DNA of 23,143 nucleotides from JAHEJX01 sp041605955 (GTDB taxonomy: Bacteria; Actinomycetota; Acidimicrobiia; Spongiisociales; UBA5794): assembly GCA_041605955.1 (NCBI GenBank), contig JBFIXI010000067.1, positions 1 to 23,143 of the forward strand, given 5' to 3'. Under the pieces are notes generated by a model that was not told the DNA's origin, ran no database searches, and saw only the letters and a list, made by a program, of their open reading frames with translations. The translations under genes and the position numbers were made by a program. Below are positions 1 through 7,176 of this stretch, one piece after another (the first letter of the stretch is position 1; the number at the start of each line of letters is the position of its first letter).

Positions 1-61
1 CGATTCCCGCCAGACAGCTCGCACCACCTGGGAAGAACACGGGGGTCTCCTCCACGGTCAC
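1..61 (-). CDS. Alpha/beta-hydrolase-like protein, N-terminal fragment
   Basis: Only the first 20 codons are in the window. The GTG start at 61-59 overlaps the TGA stop of the upstream hydrolase-like gene (GTGA, 4 bp), an arrangement typical of translationally coupled operon genes. The visible peptide begins MTVEETPVFFPGG, which resembles the opening beta-strand of the paired hydrolases found in exosortase-type gene clusters. The family assignment is an inference from a very short peptide and from the neighbour; no catalytic motif is visible because the gene leaves the window. Confidence 0.5.
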   Translation of the reverse strand, partial: MTVEETPVFFPGGASCLAGI

Positions 62-912
62 GGCGTCGGTGTTTCGAGCAGGTTGGCCTCGAGCCAGCGC
101 GTTGTTGCCGGTAGCAACTCTCCGCTCTCGGGACGCGTCTCCCGATCGAACCACCAGGGCTCGGCCACGTCGAAGAACACCCTGTCAACTGAACGACCAT
201 CTGAGGACAGGTCCTCCATCAACCTGTCACGATTGGCGGCTGTGCCGTGAAACCGAGCGAGGAATATCGGGCCGCCATGGCGACCGAGCGAGGACGACAA
301 GTCCACTCCCTCGAAGCTCTCAACGAAGTTGAGATGAATGTCATAGCCGAGTAAGTCGATGACCCCCTGCTCGTTCAACTCTGCGCGCCAATCGGTCGAA
401 GCGGCCGAAGCGGCCGACTCAGACCGGGCGACTTGACTCATCTTCTTGGCGCGTTGCCCCTCGGTCAGGTATCGAATGGGATCCGTGATCGGCTCCCACA
501 GAACGAGTGGGACGGTCGGCAGCCACGAGGCCGCCTGCGCGGCAACGAGTGCGCCCACTCGGCTACCCACCAACCCGAAGTCTGTGAACCCCAAGCTCTC
601 CGCATATTCGAGTATCGCCCTCGTGTTCTCGCAGAGAGTTGTGAAGGTCATCTCGGAGCGATCGCCATCACTGTTTCCTTCTCCGATGTAGTGGAACCTG
701 ATCACGGCAATACCGCGTGAGGCGAGGTTGCGCCCCAGCGCTCGCTCCCGGTGATAGTTCGCCATGAAGTCACCGAATACACCACTGCACACGACAACAC
801 AGCACTTCGCGTCCGGTGGTACCAGGCTCCAGGTGTAGATGAACCCGTGTCGGGTATCGACATGCTCCAGGCGTTTCGTCAGACCCGATTCGGAATCGAC
901 ACGGACTGCCAC
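58..912 (-). CDS. Alpha/beta-hydrolase-fold protein with degenerate nucleophile elbow
   Basis: The 284-residue protein has an alpha/beta-hydrolase plan: an early strand (CCVVVCSGVFGDF), then RGIAVIRFHYIGEGNSDGD as the strand and oxyanion region, then the elbow LVGSRVGALVA at about residues 113-123. The elbow reads G-S-R-V-G, so arginine (R118) occupies the place of the catalytic serine in GxSxG. The C-terminal part (DVAEPWWFDRE) shows no obvious catalytic histidine. Serine-less GxRxG elbows are, as far as I recall, known from exosortase-A-associated hydrolase 2, and a second hydrolase-like gene follows directly with a GTGA overlap, as in such pairs. GTG at 912 is preferred because GAGGAG (926-921) lies 8 nt upstream; GTG at 921 is possible but has no usable spacing. 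Role unknown; a non-catalytic or altered acyl-transfer function is inference. Confidence 0.7.
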   Translation of the reverse strand: MAVRVDSESGLTKRLEHVDTRHGFIYTWSLVPPDAKCCVVVCSGVFGDFMANYHRERALGRNLASRGIAVIRFHYIGEGNSDGDRSEMTFTTLCENTRAILEYAESLGFTDFGLVGSRVGALVAAQAASWLPTVPLVLWEPITDPIRYLTEGQRAKKMSQVARSESAASAASTDWRAELNEQGVIDLLGYDIHLNFVESFEGVDLSSSLGRHGGPIFLARFHGTAANRDRLMEDLSSDGRSVDRVFFDVAEPWWFDRETRPESGELLPATTRWLEANLLETPTP

Positions 913-1239
913 CCCTCCCACTCCTCACTCACTGTGCGTGGTGATTCTATTCTGCGATCCAGAGGAGCAAACCCTGCGGATGAGCTGGCGAGCGCGCGTC
1001 GCCCACCAGCATTCGGATCCTGTGGAGTGGGTTGATGCACTGTCACGTGAGTGATGGCTTGGATTCCACCTCACGGACGAGACCGGGTTCCACGCGTCGA
1101 AACAACGCGCATCACCCCTCCCGGGATGATCGCAATCGCCCCGGCAACTGTGACGACCCCTTCCCGCTCATCAAGGCAGCGTCCCGCCGGCGAATGCCAG
1201 ACGGGGCCGCCCAATGATGCACGCAGCACGCGGCAGGCA
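913..1239. other. Gap without recognised gene
   Basis: This stretch lies between the 3' end of the P450 gene and the start of the hydrolase-like gene, both on the minus strand. I see no tRNA cloverleaf, no strong hairpin with a T-run, and no reading frame with convincing protein character. The only supported element is the Shine-Dalgarno sequence GAGGAG at 926-921 (minus) for the hydrolase gene. A promoter for the hydrolase pair should lie here but I could not pick one out. Confidence 0.5.
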
Positions 1240-2391
1240 CTACGACGTCCATGTCGCCAATACTGCGCCCGGTTTGCGGAATACCAGCCCGGCAGGTGGC
1301 GCAGACCTGTCCATATCGATGCGTATGCCGGGAAGAGCGTCGAGCACTGCACTCACCGCGGCCTGCGTCTCCATCCGGGCCAGATGCAGCCCCAGACAGG
1401 TGTGCGGCCCCTGCGCAAAGGCAACGTGCCCTACCTCTCGGTTACGCAGCACGTCGAAATGGTCGGGATGCACGAACGCTGCCGGATCCCGGTTGGCGGC
1501 CGCCAGCGACACTATGACGAGGTCGTCCTTTGCGATGTGCGCCCCAGCCAGCTCGACGTCGGTGGTGGCATACCGGTCGACTCGGCTGGCCGCCGGCTCC
1601 AGCCGGAGCGATTCCTCTATCAGCGATGCGACCAATGCGCGATCCGCCGTCACCCTCTCGAGGAGGCCGGGCACGGTGAGCAGGTACCACAGCGCGGTTG
1701 CGGTCATACCCTCGTTGGTTTCGATTCCACCGAACAGCATCACCGCAGCGTTCGAAGCGACCTCGTCGTCGGTCAGCTCTCGGGCCGCCCGCGCCAATAG
1801 GCTCCCTCCCGACCGAAGCGACCGATCCACCAAGTGACGCAGCTCGGCCACGGCCTCGGGCCCTGAAAGCGGCAACGGCTCTCCCCGCGACAGTGCGGTG
1901 ACTGCGTCGACAATCCGGCGATAGATGCCCAGCAGTTTGGCCGGATCGATGTCGAGCATGCCAAGCAGCTCGGCGACCACCTCTACGGCGAATGGTGCCG
2001 CCAGCGCGGTGCGCAACTCGGCTTCGCCGTCTGGATGCAGCATGGCGACGCGAGCTGCCGCCCGTTGCGCCAAATAACCGGAGAAGCGACGCCGCAGCTC
2101 GACGATCCGAAACGCGGCGCTGAACGGATCACGATGGCGGCGGTGCTCGCCGCCATCGCGCGACAGCATCGAGGGACCAACGACCTGGGCCGTGGTGAAT
2201 CCGGGATGATCGACGGTGAAGGTGGGGGCATCGCGCATCACCTCGACCGCCACCGCTCGCGAGGTGACCAGCCAGCCGTCGAGTGCCGGCATCCACATCA
2301 CCGGGTGCTGGTCTCGCAGCCGGGCGTGAATGCGATGGGGGTCGGCAGCCAGCTCCTCGCGCGTCACTACTGCTGCGGTCGGCTCTGCCAT
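1240..2391 (-). CDS. Cytochrome P450
   Basis: A soluble bacterial-type P450 monooxygenase of 383 residues. It would bind haem and need ferredoxin/reductase partners, none of which are in the window. Visible motifs in order: oxygen-activation I-helix FGGIETNEG (G221-T225, an acid-alcohol E-T pair), the K-helix ExxR as E260-S-L-R263, and the haem loop FAQGPHTCLG with the thiolate ligand Cys332. No membrane anchor is present. Somewhat short for the family (usually about 400 residues), because the N terminus begins close to the first conserved helices. It follows the nitroreductase gene by 45 bp on the same strand, but a TACTCT hexamer 7 nt before the ATG suggests that it also has its own leaderless promoter. 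Substrate cannot be told from sequence. Confidence 0.95.
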   Translation of the reverse strand: MAEPTAAVVTREELAADPHRIHARLRDQHPVMWMPALDGWLVTSRAVAVEVMRDAPTFTVDHPGFTTAQVVGPSMLSRDGGEHRRHRDPFSAAFRIVELRRRFSGYLAQRAAARVAMLHPDGEAELRTALAAPFAVEVVAELLGMLDIDPAKLLGIYRRIVDAVTALSRGEPLPLSGPEAVAELRHLVDRSLRSGGSLLARAARELTDDEVASNAAVMLFGGIETNEGMTATALWYLLTVPGLLERVTADRALVASLIEESLRLEPAASRVDRYATTDVELAGAHIAKDDLVIVSLAAANRDPAAFVHPDHFDVLRNREVGHVAFAQGPHTCLGLHLARMETQAAVSAVLDALPGIRIDMDRSAPPAGLVFRKPGAVLATWTS

Positions 2392-2398
2392 CCCCCCG

Positions 2399-2404
2399 AG
2401 AGTA
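2399..2404 (-). promoter_or_regulatory. Candidate -10 hexamer (TACTCT) for leaderless P450 mRNA
   Basis: On the minus strand TACTCT ends 7 nt before the ATG of the P450 gene. Transcription would begin at or next to the A of the ATG. The same TAnnnT spacing precedes several other starts in this window. The G-run directly before the ATG is too close to act as a Shine-Dalgarno sequence. Confidence 0.45.
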
Positions 2405-2436
2405 GATGGCCGGCTCGGTTCGCAGCCGAGGCGACC

Positions 2437-2967
2437 TCAGCCTCCGTAGCGGTTGCGGTGAACCAGCTCTTGCATGGGCTTGCGGCCGCCCATCTTGCCG
2501 GGCCGGGCGGCCGGGGCCGGATAACCGGCGGCAATCGCATATCGACACCGCCGCCCCTCCGGCAGGCCGAGCACCTCGGCCGCATGGCCGTCGCGATGCA
2601 GCGTTACCGGACACGTCGCGATGCCCAACGCGTCGGCCGCCAACATGATGTTCTGCGCCAGTCGCCCGGTGTCGAACTCGTAGCCTTCGGGCTCCTGGAC
2701 CAGCGCAATCACCAGGGGGGCGTTGCGCACCGGGTCGGTGAAATCGCCCGCCCCCGCCAAAGCGGCCTTCTGCAAGGCGTCATCGACGACCACGAACGAC
2801 CAGTTCTGCCGGTTCTTCGAGCTTCCCGTCCAGCGGGCCGCCTCTAGGAGCTGGGCGACGTGGGTGGGGCTGACCGGCCGGTCGTCGTAGTTGCGAATAG
2901 CCCGCAGCCGCAGGATTCGGTCATACATGTCGGTTGTGGGATCATTTTCTTGCCGTACGCTGCTCAT
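2437..2967 (-). CDS. Nitroreductase-family FMN-dependent oxidoreductase
   Basis: A 176-residue flavoprotein of the nitroreductase fold, using FMN and NAD(P)H to reduce nitro compounds, quinones or similar acceptors. Family signatures: RAIRNYDDRPV near the N terminus (the RRSxRxFxxxPV-type FMN phosphate contact), SSKNRQNWSFVVV (the SxxNxQPW-type flavin contact), and DTGRLAQNIMLAADALGIAT (the helix preceding the second flavin-binding region). The ATG at 2967 is chosen because TAGCCT sits 6 nt upstream, as expected for a leaderless transcript; an internal ATG at 2928 is a less likely alternative. The P450 gene follows 45 bp downstream and may be co-transcribed. Substrate unknown. Confidence 0.9.
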   Translation of the reverse strand: MSSVRQENDPTTDMYDRILRLRAIRNYDDRPVSPTHVAQLLEAARWTGSSKNRQNWSFVVVDDALQKAALAGAGDFTDPVRNAPLVIALVQEPEGYEFDTGRLAQNIMLAADALGIATCPVTLHRDGHAAEVLGLPEGRRCRYAIAAGYPAPAARPGKMGGRKPMQELVHRNRYGG

Positions 2968-2973
2968 TCGGCG

Positions 2974-2979
2974 AGGCTA
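2974..2979 (-). promoter_or_regulatory. Candidate -10 hexamer (TAGCCT) for leaderless nitroreductase mRNA
   Basis: TAGCCT on the minus strand with exactly 6 nt (CGCCGA) before the ATG; no Shine-Dalgarno sequence precedes this start. TAGCCT with 7 nt also precedes the HIT gene at 12617 and the flavin oxidoreductase gene at 21249. Confidence 0.5.
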
Positions 2980-3155
2980 GCCCATCTCGGACCACCCGTG
3001 GCTCGTGCAACCGCGGGTGCGGTCGTGGAGTCTGACTGCGCGGTGAGACTTCATGACGAACCCTTTGACGAGGACGGCACCGCTGCGGTAAACCTGACCG
3101 AAGGTGCGTGGCGAGTAACTCTGGGAGTGCGTCCTCGGGGCGGAACGGGGAAGGT

Positions 3156-6100
3156 ATGCGACCCGCTGGGGCGGAGACATCACGACGAGTGCGTTGCGGA
3201 CTGCTGGGCCTGGTGACGGCGGCGGCTCTGCTGACCGCCGCGCCCGGCGTGGCGTCGGCTGAGTTGACCAACCTTCCCGATCAGACTTGGGGAGTGGTCG
3301 GCGTCTATGACTCCCTCACGACCCAGACGAAGTCGGAAGTGATGGCGATCGAGCAGATCGGCAACACCATCTACGTGGGCGGCCAGTTCCTCGAAGTGGT
3401 GCGCAAGCGCAGCGAGCCGCACCACGATCAGCGCTTCCTCGCCGCATTCGACGCCACCAGCGGCGAATGGATCGACTGGTGGCGACCCCAGCTGAACGGG
3501 CCCGTGTTCGCTCTGGAAGCCGCCCCCGACGGGTCCCGCCTCTACGTGGGGGGCGAGTTCACCTCGGTCAACGGCATCGGCGACACCCTGGGTCTCATCG
3601 CGCTCGATCCCGCCACCGGCGAAGTCGACGGCAGCTTCACGGCAGAGATCGAGGGAGCGCCCGACGTCACCAGCCCCGGGGTGGTGCGCACCATTCGGGC
3701 CGTGTCCGGCTGGGTCTACGTGGGGGGATCCTTCAACTACATCACCGGCCCCGACCTCGCGTCGCGCACCCGGATCTATCGGGTGGGACGGCTGGCCGCT
3801 TCCGACGGAACGCCCGACCCGGCGTGGCGGCCCTTCGTCACCGGCGGCTCGGTGTGGGGGCTCGACGTCGACGAGAGTCGGGGGCGGGTGTATCTGGCCG
3901 GCTTCTTCGAAGCGGTCGACAATGAGGCCGACACGGGCAACTTCGTGGCGGTACGCACGTCCGACGCGACTCCCATCACCACCCTGAGCCGCTTCCCGGT
4001 GCTGACCCCGCATCAGCCGCACCAATTCGAGGTCATGGTGGACGGTGACAGTGTGTGGGTGGTCGGGACCCAGCATCTGGTGCACAAGCTCGCCGCAACC
4101 GATCTCTCCATCGATCGCCGCTGGATGAGTGGGTACGAACCCGGGTTCCAAGGCGGGGGGGACTACCAATCGATCGGGATCTTGGGCGACAAGGTGTACG
4201 CCAGCTGCCACTGCTGGGGGGTCATTCGCGAGCTGCCGGACAGCGTCACCACCCTCGACGAAGCGTTTGCGATACCGATCGACGGTGAGATCAACGGGAT
4301 CATGGCCTTCGATCGGTTCACCGGTGATTGGCTACCTCCCTTCTACCCCGATCTGTACGGGCCGTTGGGTGGGTGGGCAATCCACGGCGCCCCCGACGGC
4401 TGTCTGTGGGCCGGCGGCGACTTCAACCGGCGCGCCGTCGGCGACCCGTGGAGCAATGGGGTGGTCCGTTTCTGCGACGAAGCCGGCCAAGGCCCTCCGG
4501 CCGGTCCGCCGCTGGAGGAGCCACCCGACACCAGCGAGGCCAATCCGCCGACCCGGCCTCGTAATCCCACCATCGGCGGGGCACCGGGCGACGATGTCAA
4601 GTTCTCGTGGGATGCCTCTAGCGATGACACCTATGTGGCTACATATGTGGTCTATCGAGATGGCATCGAAGAGCTGCGTACCCGGCGGACCGAGGTTCGG
4701 CTGGCCCCGGGCGGATTGCTGTCGGTCCAGGCATTCGATCCCTTCGGCAATACTTCGCAGTTCTCCAATCCGGTGGCCACGGCCGCAGTCATCCCGGACG
4801 TGCTCGGCCACTGGCCGCTCGACAGCGGCGCCCTCGACATGTCGGGCAACGACAACCACGGTGTGCTCACTGGGGCTCTGAACACACCGGGCCGCTTGAT
4901 CGATGGCCAGCAACTCGAGGCCGGCGACTCGATCGCCATCAGTGCCAATCCGGAGCTGAAGATCGGCGCTGGGAACCAGGACTTCACGATCAGCATGTGG
5001 CTGCGCCTCGACAGCGACGTCACTGGAGCCGCCCGCGTCAATCTCGACGCCGCCGGCATCGCCACGCTGGGGACCGCCGCCAACAGCAACCGAGTGCGGG
5101 CGACCGTCGAGACCTCGGCCGGCACCGCGAGCTTCCTATCCACCACCTCGCTGCAGGTGGGCGACTGGACCCACATTGCCCTGGTACGCCGGGGCGCGGT
5201 CGCCAAGCTGTACATCGACGGCGCGTTCGAGACGAATAGCAACCTCGAAGGCTCAACCTCAGCCGGTAGCGGGGCAGTGACCATGACCGGCGACACGGCC
5301 AGTCTCGATGAGGTGATCATCCACGACGGGGCACTCACCGCAGCCCAGGTGGACGATCTGGCATCGCCGACCCTGCCGGAGGCGCTGTGGGCCTACTACC
5401 GGCTCGAGGGTGACGCCCAGGATGCGTCCGGCAACGGGTTCCACGGAGTCGTCAGCGGCACCACCACCGTGGCCGGCGTGCACGGGCTGGCACTGCAATT
5501 CGACGGTAGCAACGCCGACGAGATCGAGATACCAGACGACCCGGCGTTGCGCCCCGGCGCCAACGACGGCGACTTCACCGTGTCATTCTGGATGAATCTG
5601 CAACAGAACTTCACGGGGGCGTGGCGCGCCATAACCCACAAAGGAGCCAGCAACTCACAGCGCACGTTCTCCATGTGGATGCAACCTTTCGACAATCGCA
5701 TCCACTTCCGGATCTCCTCCGACGAGTCATGGAACATCGGCAATGACAGCGCACACCAGATGGTGGTGGGACGGTGGACTCACATCGCCTACGTGAAGCG
5801 CAGCAACAAGCTCGTGCTCTACGTCGATGGGAAGCTCGATTCCTCGGCGACGATCCCCGGCCGGGTCGTCGCCAACAGTGGCAACATCTACATCGGAGAC
5901 AGCCCATGGTCCCAGGGCACGGCGATGATCGTCGACGACTTCCGCATCTACTCCTATGGGATGCGGGAAACCGACGCCCTTGCCCTCGCCGGCGCCGCCG
6001 CCCCGCCGCCCGACCCACCGCCGCCGGTGCCGCCCCGGGTCGTCATCACCAAGCCCGCGCCGGGGGCGGACGTGAGCGGCGTCGTCAAGATCAATGTCGA

Positions 6101-7031
6101 TGCCACCAGCCCCATCGATGCGTTCGGCGACCTGGATGTCGACGTCCGCGCCGACGGGGCTTGGCATAACGCCACCTGGAACCCGGCGAACGGCAGATAC
6201 CGGTATACCTGGGATACGAGCACGTCGCCGCTGGGCGATGTGACCGTTCGGGCCCGGGCCACCGACTCCAACGGCGCCACTAACAACGCGGCCAACGTGG
6301 TCGTTCAGGTGGTGCGAGTCCCAGTCAACTACGCCGGCCTGGTCAAAGACGACGGAGCAGTGGCGTACTGGAGGCTGAATGACGGCGGGCTCGTCGCCCG
6401 CGATGCCATCGATCAAACCCACAAAGCCTTCTATCGAGGCCCGGCTACCCGGACCGCGCCGCTGCTGCCCGAGGGTGGGTTCTCCGCAACCTTCGACGGG
6501 GTCGACGACAAGATTCGAGTCCGCAACCACGACGACCTCAACACGGGCGGCCCTTACAACGGGCGAACGATCGAGCTGTGGTTCAATTCGGATCGGGCGC
6601 CCAAGCGGCAAGTGCTCTGGGAAGAGGGCGGCACCCAGGTGGGCGTATCGCTCTATCTGCACAACGGCAAGATCCACGCGGGCGCATGGAACCGGACCGG
6701 GCAGTCTTGGGCCAACGATGTCTTCGTGGCGACGCCGTATCAGGTGGGCGAGGTGTATCACGTGGTGGTCGTCCTCAAGCCAGCGGCCGGCCGGCTCAAG
6801 CTGTACGTCAACGGCCAGCAAGCAGCATGGGCGAATGGGGTCGGCCTGCTGGATTCGCACGCAGGACGCATCGCGATCGGGGCTCGCGACGGGGCGACCC
6901 GCTACGCCGACAAAGTGAAGACCGGGGGATTCGGGGAGTTTCTCGACGGGGTTGTCGACGAGGTCGCCGTCTACAACAAAGCCCTCACCCAGGTTCAGGT
7001 GCAAGCGCACTACGCCGCCGGCCTCGACTAG
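3156..7031 (+). CDS. Secreted multidomain LamG-repeat protein (paralogue 1)
   Basis: A 1291-residue exported protein. The ATG at 3156 gives a clean Sec-type signal peptide: SRRVRCGLL, a hydrophobic core, then an AxA site near ASA; an in-frame GTG at 3108 would add 16 unsupported residues. Segments: about 40-455 a propeller-like head with recurring YVGGxF / VYxGGSF strands, similar to DUF5122/delta-60 repeats; about 460-545 fibronectin-III-like (DVKFSWDASSDDT); LamG/concanavalin modules at about 548-732 (GHWPLDSG...WTHIALV), 742-942 (AYYRLEG...WTHIAYV) and 1057-1291 (AYWRLNDG...TIELWFNSD); a proline-rich linker near 947-960; an Ig-like domain near 960-1055 (ITKPAPGADVSGVV). There is no C-terminal LPxTG, PEP-CTERM or membrane anchor, so it is probably released or held by sugar binding. 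Role in adhesion or matrix is inference. Confidence 0.85.
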   Translation: MRPAGAETSRRVRCGLLGLVTAAALLTAAPGVASAELTNLPDQTWGVVGVYDSLTTQTKSEVMAIEQIGNTIYVGGQFLEVVRKRSEPHHDQRFLAAFDATSGEWIDWWRPQLNGPVFALEAAPDGSRLYVGGEFTSVNGIGDTLGLIALDPATGEVDGSFTAEIEGAPDVTSPGVVRTIRAVSGWVYVGGSFNYITGPDLASRTRIYRVGRLAASDGTPDPAWRPFVTGGSVWGLDVDESRGRVYLAGFFEAVDNEADTGNFVAVRTSDATPITTLSRFPVLTPHQPHQFEVMVDGDSVWVVGTQHLVHKLAATDLSIDRRWMSGYEPGFQGGGDYQSIGILGDKVYASCHCWGVIRELPDSVTTLDEAFAIPIDGEINGIMAFDRFTGDWLPPFYPDLYGPLGGWAIHGAPDGCLWAGGDFNRRAVGDPWSNGVVRFCDEAGQGPPAGPPLEEPPDTSEANPPTRPRNPTIGGAPGDDVKFSWDASSDDTYVATYVVYRDGIEELRTRRTEVRLAPGGLLSVQAFDPFGNTSQFSNPVATAAVIPDVLGHWPLDSGALDMSGNDNHGVLTGALNTPGRLIDGQQLEAGDSIAISANPELKIGAGNQDFTISMWLRLDSDVTGAARVNLDAAGIATLGTAANSNRVRATVETSAGTASFLSTTSLQVGDWTHIALVRRGAVAKLYIDGAFETNSNLEGSTSAGSGAVTMTGDTASLDEVIIHDGALTAAQVDDLASPTLPEALWAYYRLEGDAQDASGNGFHGVVSGTTTVAGVHGLALQFDGSNADEIEIPDDPALRPGANDGDFTVSFWMNLQQNFTGAWRAITHKGASNSQRTFSMWMQPFDNRIHFRISSDESWNIGNDSAHQMVVGRWTHIAYVKRSNKLVLYVDGKLDSSATIPGRVVANSGNIYIGDSPWSQGTAMIVDDFRIYSYGMRETDALALAGAAAPPPDPPPPVPPRVVITKPAPGADVSGVVKINVDATSPIDAFGDLDVDVRADGAWHNATWNPANGRYRYTWDTSTSPLGDVTVRARATDSNGATNNAANVVVQVVRVPVNYAGLVKDDGAVAYWRLNDGGLVARDAIDQTHKAFYRGPATRTAPLLPEGGFSATFDGVDDKIRVRNHDDLNTGGPYNGRTIELWFNSDRAPKRQVLWEEGGTQVGVSLYLHNGKIHAGAWNRTGQSWANDVFVATPYQVGEVYHVVVVLKPAAGRLKLYVNGQQAAWANGVGLLDSHAGRIAIGARDGATRYADKVKTGGFGEFLDGVVDEVAVYNKALTQVQVQAHYAAGLD

Positions 7032-7066
7032 GGGACTAGTCCCCATAAATGGGCCAAATACCCCAT
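7031..7066. promoter_or_regulatory. Palindromic half-site cluster between the LamG genes
   Basis: Directly at the stop codon of the first LamG gene lies the perfect 14-bp palindrome GGGGACTAGTCCCC (7031-7044). It runs into CCCCAT (7041-7046), its inverse ATGGG (7049-7053) and a second CCCCAT (7061-7066). The two direct CCCCAT copies are exactly 20 bp apart, about two helical turns. The 110 bp that follow lead to the second LamG gene. This looks like a multi-site operator for the downstream gene; the palindrome alone would be a weak terminator because no T-run follows. The binding protein is unknown. Confidence 0.5.
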
Positions 7067-7176
7067 TGCCGGGCAGTGCCTGGTCCACATACAGTGCCCC
7101 CAGGGTCAGTTTTTCGGGCTGAATGCAGCAGCGACGCGGATCACGCGTCGGGGGGGCGAGCTGAATAGAGGTAGGC

